From positions 1 through 7,620 of the forward strand of contig JAJFLT010000464.1 in the NCBI GenBank assembly GCA_021772555.1: 7,620 nucleotides of DNA, written 5' to 3'. Below, one piece after another: positions 1 through 6,393 of this stretch; position 1 is the stretch's first letter; every line of letters begins with the position of its first letter. The DNA comes from Opitutales bacterium (GTDB lineage: Bacteria; Verrucomicrobiota; Verrucomicrobiia; Opitutales; UBA2987). The notes beneath the pieces are model-generated. The model searched no databases. It was not told the origin of the DNA and saw only the letters and a list, made by a program, of their open reading frames with translations. A program made the translations under genes and the position numbers.

Positions 1-256
1 CAGTCGCCCCGACCATTCTTAACTCCCTGAACCGCATTGTGGATTGATTCCCTGCTCCCTTGATGTACCAACTCAAAATCGCTGAGATGTATGGTTATGT
101 TATTCTGCCAAACCACACCCAGATGGCCGCCACCGTATTCGGCTTTTGGATGGGCGGGGAGTTGGCCAAGTGATGATGCCTCTAGTGAGGTGTATTGCGC
201 GATTTGCAGGTGCCAAAATGGTGCGTGTATGCATCTAAAAAAAATTTATACAACGT
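1..256 (-). other. Possible edge fragment of a gene, coding strand unresolved
   Basis: The minus strand has one frame free of stops from about position 254 to the window edge (about 85 codons). It has no ATG; the only GTG inside is at 117. The peptide includes AEYGGGHLGVVWQNN and IHLSDFELVHQ, which I do not recognise. On the plus strand, the frame ending at the TGA 171-173 also reads like protein (YGYVILPNHTQMAATVFGFW) but carries a TGA at 45-47. A run of 85 codons without a stop has only a few percent chance of arising at random, so the minus frame is slightly favoured. Composition up to about 175 is more balanced than the AT-rich DNA that follows, so a boundary may lie near 175-200. No function can be assigned. 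Confidence 0.2.
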
Positions 257-352
257 CTACACATCATTAAAAAAAGTCAGTCAATTACGGGAAACAGATA
301 TAGCCTCTTCCCCTCCAAGGAATTACAAACTTTCTTGCAAAATTCGCCAAAT

Positions 353-402
353 ATTTTATCGTACCCAATTAAGGGCTGCGTAGACGCTGCCTACAATATG
401 TT
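353..402 (+). repeat. 50-bp repeat, copy A (upstream of the 147-aa ORF)
   Basis: The first 17 bases (ATTTTATCGTACCCAAT) and the last 26 (377-402, ending CCTACAATATGTT) are identical to copy B at 1430-1480. Only the 7-8 bases between them differ. It folds weakly: TATcGTA can pair with TACaATA, CCC with GGG, and GTAG with CTAC. It ends 13 bases before the ATG at 416. It contains TACAAT (392-397), which resembles a sigma-70 -10 box, but no good -35 box precedes it. Whether it is a mobile repeat, a recombination-site half or a promoter cannot be settled from two copies. Confidence 0.75.
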
Positions 403-415
403 CACTTAAATACGA

Positions 416-859
416 ATGCTACAAGTCCACGACAATACATGCTTCGGATACCGTTTCTCAGGAGAGGAAAGCAGACTTATTCTCGAAACTGAATTTCCAG
501 ATGGAACTCCAAGGGGAGGACAACAAACCGATATCATTTTCGATGGAGTTTGGTGTCACCACATAGAATCCATTCAAGACGGCAATATCATCTTTGACAT
601 TGAAGAGACTGATTTAAAACAGATGAGAAATGATTTTAGTGAACTTTTCAAAAGACTTGAGAACTATGGTTGGCCACCAGAAGAAAAGAAGGATGAACCA
701 ATTGAGGAACTAATTCGGAGAAAAAATTTGAAAGTATTTAGGATTGGTTCGAGCTACGGTATGATAGGATTTGTTGTGGCGGAATCGGTTACTCAAACAA
801 ACAGCGAACAAAGCGCGCCACTAGACGGGGATTCCGCTGGACTCCATCCCTGCGAGTGA
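416..859 (+). CDS. Hypothetical protein, cassette-borne ORF (147 aa)
   Basis: Unrecognised soluble protein with no signal peptide or membrane segment. It is acidic and mixes strand-like stretches (RLILETEFPDG, GNIIFDIEETDL, LKVFRIGSSYGMIGFVVAES) with a charged helix (about residues 62-100: DLKQMRNDFSELFKRLENYG, then EEKKDEP). The overall look is that of small single-domain proteins common in gene cassettes, including immunity-type proteins, but no catalytic motif is visible. The last 18 or so residues (from about 130) are encoded by the attC-like site at 803-874, and the TGA stop lies inside it, as is usual for cassette ORFs. The ATG at 416 is the first in frame and has no Shine-Dalgarno sequence, also common for cassette genes. 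Copy A of the 50-bp repeat ends 13 bases upstream. No function is proposed. Confidence 0.7.
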   Translation: MLQVHDNTCFGYRFSGEESRLILETEFPDGTPRGGQQTDIIFDGVWCHHIESIQDGNIIFDIEETDLKQMRNDFSELFKRLENYGWPPEEKKDEPIEELIRRKNLKVFRIGSSYGMIGFVVAESVTQTNSEQSAPLDGDSAGLHPCE

Positions 860-874
860 GCTTAAATGTTAGCT
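803..874 (+). mobile_element. Integron attC-like recombination site
   Basis: The outer boxes are AGCGAAC (803-809, R''-like) and GTTAGCT (868-874, R'-like). They are inverted copies matching at 6 of 7 positions and keep the AAC/GTT triplets required for cassette recombination. Inside are CACT (819-822) paired with AGTG (855-858), and GGGAT (828-832) paired with ATCCC (846-850). This gives an imperfect stem of about 72 bp, within the usual attC size range. The right end GAGCTTAAATGTTAG closely resembles common attC right ends, which often read GAGCTTAAACGTTAG. The site overlaps the end of the preceding ORF and the next ORF starts 10 bases after it. No integrase gene is in the window. The distance from the R boxes to the first inner paired block is longer than textbook, so some decay is possible. 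Confidence 0.7.
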
Positions 875-884
875 GAAAAATATT

Positions 885-1220
885 ATGCTAGAAGTTTTAG
901 TTGGTTTAGATGTGCTGGATGATGCAGCGTATGATTTATATCGGAAGTATATGAAGCCATTGCTTACCGAGGTAGGTGGTGGTTTTCGTTATGATTTTCG
1001 TATATCTGATACGTTATTTTCTGAAGTTGATTCAGAGATAAATCGATTGTTCATTATTTATTTTCCTAGTCGTGAAGCAATGGATTCATTTTTTTCTGAT
1101 TCTGAGTAATTGAGAATTAAGAAGAAGTACTTTGAGGAAGCCGTTAAGGCTACAACTATAATATTAGAGCATGATTCAGTTGATTCACAGGAGCTAACAA
1201 GCCGATTGAGCAAATTCTGA
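885..1220 (+). pseudogene. DUF1330-like small protein, interrupted by an in-frame TAA
   Basis: The intact part (885-1109, 74 aa) begins MLEVLVGLDVLDDAAYDLYR and continues with KYMKPLLTEVGG and INRLFIIYFPSREAMDSFF. This is the pattern of small ferredoxin-fold DUF1330-like proteins, which are frequent in integron cassettes. After the TAA at 1107-1109 the same frame stays open for 36 more codons to the TGA at 1218-1220. It gives LRIKKKYFEEAVKATTIILE, which is the expected end of the domain. Family members usually have Tyr where the TAA lies, so one base change from TAT or TAC explains the break. The start follows the attC-like site by 10 bases and has no Shine-Dalgarno sequence. The truncated product would lack the last helix. 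A sequencing error is the alternative. Family assignment is from memory of related sequences. Confidence 0.65.
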
Positions 1221-1429
1221 AACTTACGGTTTTTGATTGCATGAAGGTTTCGGAGGAATTAGGGTTTAACTTTAATATGGAGGTGTTGCGGATTACTCAT
1301 CTTAAGCGTTCAAGCTCTACCAATAGATTAATCAAGTAATTCAATCGATTGAGATGAATATTTCCAGCAATTACCGTGATAATGTTGTTCATTGAGGATT
1401 TTCAAATTTACGTGTAAAAGTTGAGTAAA
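1221..1429. other. AT-rich stretch with no convincing gene
   Basis: The only open frame of note runs from 1184 to the TAA at 1337-1339, with an ATG at 1241 that gives 32 residues (MKVSEELGFNFN, ending STNRLIK). It overlaps the tail of the broken DUF1330-like gene in another frame, has no Shine-Dalgarno sequence and matches nothing I know. AGCTAACAAGCC at 1192-1203 resembles the left end of an attC site and its AGCTAAC would pair 6 of 7 with GTTAGCC at 1478-1484. The roughly 290-bp span is too long for a normal attC. The stretch may be the decayed 3' part of a cassette. Confidence 0.4.
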
Positions 1430-1480
1430 ATTTTATCGTACCCAATCATAGGTATGCGTAGACGCTGCCTACAATATGTT
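1430..1480 (+). repeat. 50-bp repeat, copy B (upstream of the saccharopine-dehydrogenase-like gene)
   Basis: Second copy of the element at 353-402, in the same orientation and about 1.08 kb away. Its 17-base left block and 26-base right block are identical to copy A. The middle differs (CATAGGTA here, TAAGGGC in copy A). Here TACC at 1439-1442 can pair with GGTA at 1451-1454. The matching stops at the GTT at 1478-1480, after which the flanks are unrelated. It lies 23 bases before the ATG at 1504. TACAAT (1470-1475) is placed as a -10-like box, as in copy A. Confidence 0.75.
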
Positions 1481-1503
1481 AGCCAATACATTTGGGCTTG
1501 GAG

Positions 1504-2634
1504 ATGCAAAAGAAAGTTTTAATCCTTGGAGGATATGGCAACACCGGGTTTCTAATTGCCAGATTGCTATTACAGGAAACCGATGTTCGGCTTATTATAG
1601 CAGGAAGGAGTTTAAGTCGAGCACAGCGAGCAGTAGATGAATTAAATCGCGAATTTCATACTGATCGCACCACAAGTAAACAAGTCGATGCTGCCGATAC
1701 GAATAGCCTAGAGGCAGCTTTCGAAGGGGTTAATATCGTTGTTGTTGCATCAAGCACAATTGATTACGTTCGAAATGTTTCTTGTGCAACCCTTGAAGCA
1801 GGCGCCGATTATTTGGACGTTCAGCTTTCTTCCCCCGCAAAATTAGATGCACTTAAGTGCTTGCAGGAGAAAATTGAAAAAAAGGGAAGATGTTTTATTA
1901 CAGATGGTGGCTTTCATCCTGGTGTTCCCGCAGCAATGGTGCGCTACGCAGCTACCAAATTTGATACACTGGAAGTAGCTAGCATTAGTGCTGCCTTTCA
2001 ACTAAATTGGAAAGAATTACAATTTTCAGAATCCACTACTTCTGAATTTGTTGACGAATTAAAGAATTTTAATCCGTTGGTGCTAAAGAATAAGAAATGG
2101 ATAAAAATGAGTATGAAAGAGCTGCCAAAGTTCGACTTTGGCAAACGCTTTGGTGAACAATATTGCACGCCTATGTTCTTGGAAGAACTCCGTTCATTAC
2201 CCAATGCCATTCCATCACTTAATGAGACTGGTTTTCACATTGCAGGATTCAATTGGATGACTGATTATATTATCATGCCTATCGCATTTTCCGCTTTTAA
2301 AATCTTCCGTAAAAAAGCCGCAGGACCAATGGGAAAACTCTTTAGTTGGGGATTAAGAAATTTCAGCAAACCTCCCTTTGGAGCCATTTTACAATTGGAA
2401 GCAAAGGGATTGAAAGACAAACAGGATAGTTTCATGCACATGAGGCTTAACCATGATGATGCTTATGTTTTAACTGCTGTTCCCGTTGTTGCCTGTCTAT
2501 TGCAATATCTAAACGGAGTTATTCGAAGTCCTGGATTATGGTTTCAAGCTAACTTGGTTGAACCCACGCAATTTTTTCGGGATATGGAAAGACTTGGAGT
2601 TGGAATTGTAGTCAATTCAAAGAAATTTCAATAG
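1504..2634 (+). CDS. Saccharopine dehydrogenase-like NAD(P)-binding oxidoreductase
   Basis: Predicted soluble oxidoreductase of about 376 aa. The N-terminus is a Rossmann fold: strand KVLILGGYGNTG with the glycine-rich loop GGYGNTG, then RLIIAGRSLSRAQ, whose Arg after the second strand fits NADP preference. Next come VNIVVVASS and LEAGADYLDVQ, typical of the saccharopine dehydrogenase NADP-binding domain. The C-terminal half (GLKDKQDSFMHMRLNHDDAY, then PVVACLLQYLNGVI) matches the substrate-side domain of the wider family. Lysine-pathway function is not implied, as many members act on unknown substrates. The frame also allows a TTG at 1492, but ATG 1504 places Met just before the first strand as is usual. 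GGAG directly abuts that ATG, so the ribosome signal is unusual. The gene looks intact and AT-rich like the cassette region to its left, and copy B of the 50-bp repeat precedes it. I see no attC at its 3' end. Confidence 0.85.
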   Translation: MQKKVLILGGYGNTGFLIARLLLQETDVRLIIAGRSLSRAQRAVDELNREFHTDRTTSKQVDAADTNSLEAAFEGVNIVVVASSTIDYVRNVSCATLEAGADYLDVQLSSPAKLDALKCLQEKIEKKGRCFITDGGFHPGVPAAMVRYAATKFDTLEVASISAAFQLNWKELQFSESTTSEFVDELKNFNPLVLKNKKWIKMSMKELPKFDFGKRFGEQYCTPMFLEELRSLPNAIPSLNETGFHIAGFNWMTDYIIMPIAFSAFKIFRKKAAGPMGKLFSWGLRNFSKPPFGAILQLEAKGLKDKQDSFMHMRLNHDDAYVLTAVPVVACLLQYLNGVIRSPGLWFQANLVEPTQFFRDMERLGVGIVVNSKKFQ

Positions 2635-2644
2635 CTCATATTAT

Positions 2645-2660
2645 TTTGGACAGGTTCTAA
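2645..2660 (-). repeat. 16-bp repeat, degenerate copy 1, overlapping the stop of the four-helix gene
   Basis: It matches the 16-bp element of 3114-3129 and 5099-5114 at 12 of 16 positions, including the core AGGTTCTAA. It contains the TAG stop of the four-helix membrane protein (2657-2659) and marks the left edge of the cytochrome block, 10 bases after the end of the saccharopine-dehydrogenase-like gene. Confidence 0.45.
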
Positions 2661-3094
2661 CGACGGCTGGTGGTATTAACGGCTTTGGCGATTGAGAAGG
2701 TGGCAATTAACATGACAATTGCGCCAACCGGCACGAATAGAATGCCAAGGCTCGGGTCTCCGCCGTAAACCACCAATCCACCCAATAAAAAACCACCCGG
2801 TAACAGCATGGCCCCCCAAATAAGGCAGGAGGACATATAGGGACGGGCATTCAATGAACTTAGCTCACGAATGGTGAGACCGTAGATGATATTGACGATT
2901 GCAAATAGCGTCCCGTGGGTGTGAGCCAGAGTGAACATGAGTCGGCGGGTTTCGTTGGAAACATCTAGATACCATCCGAGCTTCAACCCATGCAGGGCCT
3001 CCAGAACAACACCCAGTGTGAGGAAAGCAAAGAGTGACCACCAGCCAAACCGGAGGTGACGTCGGGTCAGTGAGGATAATGTTTTATCTGGCAT
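2657..3094 (-). CDS. Conserved four-helix membrane protein next to the multihaem cytochrome
   Basis: 145 aa, strongly hydrophobic. Four membrane helices are likely at about residues 17-34, 52-73, 86-110 and 115-137. The cytoplasmic N-terminus carries TRRHLRFGWW, and the protein ends AVNTTSRR. Four histidines stand out: H13, H35 and, within helix 2, H58 and H60 (LAHTHGTLF). Helix-embedded histidine pairs can bind haem b or a metal, but here this is inference. I recall similar small proteins in various environmental bacteria without a named function. It lies 52 bases downstream of the cytochrome gene on the same strand, so co-transcription and a role as membrane partner or quinone-side anchor are plausible. 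The ATG at 3094 has no Shine-Dalgarno sequence. A copy of the 16-bp repeat sits 19 bases upstream of it. The reading frame is intact, unlike that of the cytochrome. Confidence 0.75.
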   Translation of the reverse strand: MPDKTLSSLTRRHLRFGWWSLFAFLTLGVVLEALHGLKLGWYLDVSNETRRLMFTLAHTHGTLFAIVNIIYGLTIRELSSLNARPYMSSCLIWGAMLLPGGFLLGGLVVYGGDPSLGILFVPVGAIVMLIATFSIAKAVNTTSRR

Positions 3095-3113
3095 GATTGA
3101 TATATTTTTTTGG

Positions 3114-3129
3114 TGAGATAGGTTCTAAT
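3114..3129 (-). repeat. 16-bp repeat, copy 2, between the cytochrome and four-helix genes
   Basis: TGAGATAGGTTCTAAT on the plus strand, identical over 16 bases to copy 3 at 5099-5114. In gene direction it reads ATTAGAACCTATCTCA. It is placed upstream of the four-helix gene as copy 3 is placed upstream of the cytochrome. A shared leader or operator element, or a direct repeat left by insertion of each gene, would both fit. Confidence 0.65.
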
Positions 3130-3146
3130 AAATTCATTCATTCGGC

Positions 3147-5073
3147 CTAAAGAACGGGCCGATTATTGCGTTGAGCCAGAAGACGGTGCAGCTCCCGGTT
3201 AACAATATTACCTTCGGAATTGAGCATCAAAGGGGCAGGAAAGGCGGTATTTTCGTCGGATTTGAGAGACTGCCATTTCAGGTAGGCCTCATTGATTCCG
3301 TCCATAATGGCAGAGGGTTCGGCCGTGTAATCGAAGTCAAAATCCTCAAAGCCGGACAGGGACCGCAGCGAGCGATGGGCAATGAATCGCACGGCTTCGT
3401 AGGGATCTGCCATGGTACGGATCAGGTAGGGGTAGGTCCATTCCGTTCCGGATATTTCCTGAGCGGGTTTCCAGCCCATGCTCCAGGCGAGCAGGGCGCG
3501 TTGGCCGGCATCACCCTTGATCGACCAGAGAATGGATGCGGCAATCGTTTTCTCGTCCACCGGTATCGTTGGTACTGGTTGGTTGTACCATTGTTTGAGC
3601 GTATCGGCGGTGGAGGCCAGAGTTTTGTCCAGGTGGCATAGATTGCAGGCATTGGGCCGACCGGTTTGTAGGCTTTCGAGAGCGCTGGGGTTGGATACTT
3701 GATGGCTGCGTATGGCCTTGAGTAGACCGTAGGTGGTGTAGGGCATGTGACAGTTGTAACAAGAGCTGCCTGGGGAGTTGGCCTGGTGGCGGGTGTGCTC
3801 CTGCAAGGCCGCCACATTTTCAAATTGGCCGTGGCATTGGGTGCAGGCCGCGTTTCCCCGCATTTCGGGTTTTAGCTGATCGTCGGACCAGGCGCGTATT
3901 TCCGTGCGATCATGTCCTTTGGCGTGCATTGTGTGACAGGAGAGGCAGGAAAACTCCCCTCCGGCGTAGCAGGGAGAATCCACAACCCCGTTGTATTCCC
4001 GGCCCGTCACCCGGATCATTCCGTCGGGCCAGAACCGGTTTTCCAGGTAGTGCGGGTCATTTGCGATGATGTTGCGAACCAAAGGATTTTTTTCGGCTTC
4101 CCGGGGATTCACCACGTAGCGCTGAGCCAGCGATTCATCCCCTGCGCGGTAGGTGGAACCTTTCGTATTCCATTCCTGTTTTTCCGTTATGCCGGAAAAG
4201 TTCCATATGCTGTGGCATTGACCGCAGACGAGCGAGGCCTTTTGTCCATCGAGCCTTTTGGGATTTTTGATTGTATCGTCCGGCTTACCGGAAAGATAAT
4301 GGGCGTACCGGCGTACTGGATTCTGATTTTTGCTGATGTGTTTGGTGCCTTCGCTGTGGCAGGCTGCGCAGGATATACCGAATTCGTTTACCTGAGTGTC
4401 CATCTGAAAGGAAACATTGGAAACGCGAGGCCGACCCTGGGTGGTATGGCAGTCCATGCAGCCCCTGTTCCATTGTCCAACGGCGTAAAAGTTTCCCTGT
4501 GCCGGCGGCAGCAAAAAAGTTGCCCGCATGGGTGTCCATCGTTCCTCCTTGATCATGTAAGCAAAAGGAAGCTGATCGATGACTCGAGTGTTCATGGTGG
4601 CCATCCAGTAGAATTGCAGGTGATGAGACCCCGTGGTGAGGACAATCTCATGGCGGCCGGCAGGGGCAACGGGCTCCTCCGGATCGAGCGGTTTAGTGTG
4701 GGAGATTTCGACAAAAAGCCTGCCTTCATCTTCAAGAAGAGTATAATCGGATCCATTAAGACTCAGCTCCACTCCATTGAAATCCGTTGCCACTGTATCC
4801 GTGCCGGCCACCTGCGTCATCGTTCGATGGTAGGAGTTGTGCCAAGTATCCTATTGGCTGGGGTGGCAGGAACGGCAGGATTGGGCGGAAACAAAATCCC
4901 CTGATGGGGCGATTATCAGGCGGTTGCTGAAGTTTGCCAAAATACCGGTAACTTACGCCGGTTAATAGGGCGGCGATGGACGCGCAAAAAAGAACCATTG
5001 GAATGAGGAATCGACCGGAGGTGGGAGGATCACTCAATTCATCTTTGTAGTGGGGCTTCCTTTTTTGGCGCAT
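3147..5073 (-). pseudogene. Membrane-anchored multihaem cytochrome c (8 CXXCH sites), frame broken twice near the N-terminus
   Basis: Envelope electron-transfer protein. The ATG at 5073 opens MRQKRKPHYK, then one membrane helix (residues 21-40), then KLQQPPDNRP. The reading then moves to a second frame, which gives DFVSAQSCRSCHPSQ, an amber TAG (4851-4853) and DTWHNSYHRTMTQVAG. From ATG 4820 it is open for 557 aa. The full span is 1927 bp, one more than a multiple of three, so a single extra base fits. The CCCC run at 4898-4901 is a likely site. Haem sites are CRSCH (4863-4877) and, numbered in the 557-aa frame, CMDCH 121, CAACH 151, CGQCH 199, CLSCH 292, CTQCH 326, CYNCH 354 and CNLCH 392. 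GSHHLQFYW at 64-72 and a HEAT-like C-terminus (about 470-515) match a multihaem cytochrome family of environmental bacteria. Restarting at 4820 would lose the anchor and first haem. Sequence error is the alternative. Confidence 0.8.
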
Positions 5074-5098
5074 AAACGAAAAAAACAATCCAGGAACA

Positions 5099-5114
5099 TG
5101 AGATAGGTTCTAAT
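5099..5114 (-). repeat. 16-bp repeat, copy 3, upstream of the cytochrome gene
   Basis: TGAGATAGGTTCTAAT, identical to the copy at 3114-3129. It ends 25 bases upstream of the cytochrome ATG (5073) and 10 bases upstream of an alternative TTG at 5088. With copies 1 and 2 it places one element at each boundary of the two-gene block. No standard Shine-Dalgarno sequence precedes this gene. Confidence 0.65.
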
Positions 5115-5611
5115 TCTTAATTGTCATCAGCTGTTGGGCCGTGCTTCATAGAGCCAAGGAGGCGGAGTCAGCCCATACCATTTTGGGAAAAAGTGTCATC
5201 GACTCCAAAAGTCTAGTATCCAGCATTCTGTCGTCAAAGGCAGAGTCTTTCCGCTTCATTTTCGAAGGTTTAATGCTTAAGTTTGCTCCATTCTGAGATG
5301 GCCGTTTTTCGCTAGCCGACCAGTTGGCTGGGGGGTTTTGTCGGGGTCAGGAAACCGTTGATGCCTTCACACGTTGGGAATTTTCTTTAAGAAATTGCCA
5401 TTTTTTACGTTGAATGGACAAGCACACTTTTCCGAACTCCAGGGCGTGTTTTGTAAAAATCCAAATGATTGCGGCGCAGAATGTGAACTTATGATTGATG
5501 TTGATAGCGTTTTGTGCTAGGGGTTGGCCCCTTTTTTATGCAGTTCGCCGGTTCGAGTCACGCAGCCTTGGAAAATGTGAAGCTCGTTAATAACGCAAAG
5601 AGGAAATACTT
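5115..5611. other. Intergenic region between divergent blocks, about 500 bp
   Basis: No convincing gene. The longest item is a 37-aa minus-strand frame (5146-5259; starts MKRKDSAFDDRM, ends SASLAL) with no Shine-Dalgarno sequence and no recognisable motif. Structure seen: an 8-bp stem at 5312-5331 (CTAGCCGA, loop CCAG, TTGGCTGG) followed by GGGGTTTTG; an AT-rich near-palindrome at 5379-5396 (AATTTTCTT t AAGAAATT, one bulge), which could be an operator; and the GC stem with T run at 5519-5537. The region separates the minus-strand cytochrome block from the plus-strand pair at 5612, so promoters for both directions should lie here, but I cannot pick out clear -35/-10 boxes. Confidence 0.5.
5519..5537 (+). 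terminator. GC hairpin with T6 tail (terminator or attenuator)
   Basis: AGGGG, loop TTGG, CCCCT, then a run of six T in total: the form of a compact rho-independent terminator. No plus-strand gene ends upstream for nearly 3 kb. It lies 75 bases before the ATG at 5612, so it may act as a leader attenuator for the downstream pair or stop antisense read-through. Confidence 0.5.
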
Positions 5612-6313
5612 ATGTCCAAAGAAATGTCTCCAAATTCTCTTATTGACGATTACCGGGTGGCGCAGAAGAGGCGCAATCGGGCCCGTGGCGCGGTTGGCCT
5701 CATCAGCTTCCTCATTATCGTCGTTTACGTATCACTGATGTGGCAAACTTTCTCCGATTTCAGATACAATCGGTTGCCAGAGTTCGGCGCCGAACTCAGC
5801 GCCGAGGCCTCTGAATTCATGCCCGTGCTGGCCGAAGACGTCGGGAAGATGACGGAGCGGCTGGTTCCGTTTTACATCAACACCTTCGCCACTGCTTTCA
5901 GCGAGAAGGAGGACGAATTCCGGGAGGTGGTCTCGCTCGAATTTAAGGAATTGGAGCGAAATGCGCAAAAAAGCTGGAGCAAGATCGAGGAGGCCAACGC
6001 GCAATTGGCCATTGATCAGGAGGAGGCCGCGTTCCAGGCCTTGGGCGAGTTTATGACGGATGAGGATATCGCCCGTATCAGCGAAGCCTACCGCCGCGCT
6101 CTGGAAGAGAATATGGAGATGATTTTTACTGAATACCTCTCGGAACACATCCAGGTGGGGGAAAACATTCTCGATAATCTGGAAGAAATTTCCCGTATCG
6201 AAACCGGCATACCTTCGGATAACACACAATTCATTTTCGGTATGATGATGGAATTGCTGGGTCTCCAGATGCAGGAATCGAGCGGAGACGGTTACTACGT
6301 CTACAAACCGTAA
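5612..6313 (+). CDS. Single-pass membrane protein with long helical exported domain (233 aa), first of a pair
   Basis: Function unknown. A basic cytoplasmic tail (RVAQKRRNRARG) leads into one membrane helix at about residues 27-45 (AVGLISFLIIVVYVSLMW). The remaining roughly 185 residues are almost all helix-forming, acidic and low in Gly and Pro, with coiled-coil-like stretches (KEDEFREVVSLEFKELE, WSKIEEANAQLAIDQEEAAF). The positive-inside rule puts the helical part outside the cytoplasmic membrane. There are no Cys residues and no enzyme motif. AGAGG at 5599-5603 with 8-base spacing supports this start. The next gene has the same plan (tail, one helix, helical domain of similar length) and shares spaced features such as a V-EF motif followed by charged helix, so the two are probably distant paralogues that form a complex. 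Codon use and GC are more balanced than in the cassette region. Confidence 0.8.
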   Translation: MSKEMSPNSLIDDYRVAQKRRNRARGAVGLISFLIIVVYVSLMWQTFSDFRYNRLPEFGAELSAEASEFMPVLAEDVGKMTERLVPFYINTFATAFSEKEDEFREVVSLEFKELERNAQKSWSKIEEANAQLAIDQEEAAFQALGEFMTDEDIARISEAYRRALEENMEMIFTEYLSEHIQVGENILDNLEEISRIETGIPSDNTQFIFGMMMELLGLQMQESSGDGYYVYKP

Positions 6314-6393
6314 TTGATGGGATACCGCAGTTGGGATTCCAGACAAAAAACCATCTATAGTTAAAAAGAATTTCAGAAATAAGGATTAATAAA

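Noticed and set aside
76..111. Plus-strand peptide YGYVILPNHTQ, which recalls the MPNHVH motif of IS200/REP-type transposases
   Set aside because: The second His of the HUH motif is Gln, the surrounding sequence does not fit, and the frame has stops at 45 and 171.
126..147. GCCG/CGGC hairpin followed by TTTT as a terminator
   Set aside because: Only four base pairs, a 10-base loop and a short T run, in a region that may itself be coding.
195..383. 62-codon plus-strand frame with a TTG start ending inside repeat copy A
   Set aside because: No ribosome site, low-complexity AT-rich coding, no recognisable family, and its last codons are simply the 50-bp repeat.
1192..1484. AGCTAAC and GTTAGCC as outer boxes of a second attC
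   Set aside because: The roughly 290-bp spacing is well beyond normal attC length and no inner paired boxes were found.
885..4853. Two in-frame stops (TAA and TAG) at positions expected to be Tyr, suggesting stop-codon reassignment
   Set aside because: TAA and TAG end other genes here properly (saccharopine-like TAG, four-helix protein TAG, 233-aa protein TAA), and the cytochrome also has a frameshift. Ordinary decay or sequence error is simpler.
3171..4904. Long plus-strand open frames opposite the cytochrome (156 aa at 3171 and 330 aa at 3912)
   Set aside because: They are antisense shadows of the cytochrome gene, whose CXXCH pattern and family-like sequence fix the coding strand.
5538..5575. 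GGTTCGAGTC at 5551-5560, resembling a tRNA T-loop
   Set aside because: The flanking bases do not form the T stem, and no acceptor, D or anticodon arms are found upstream.
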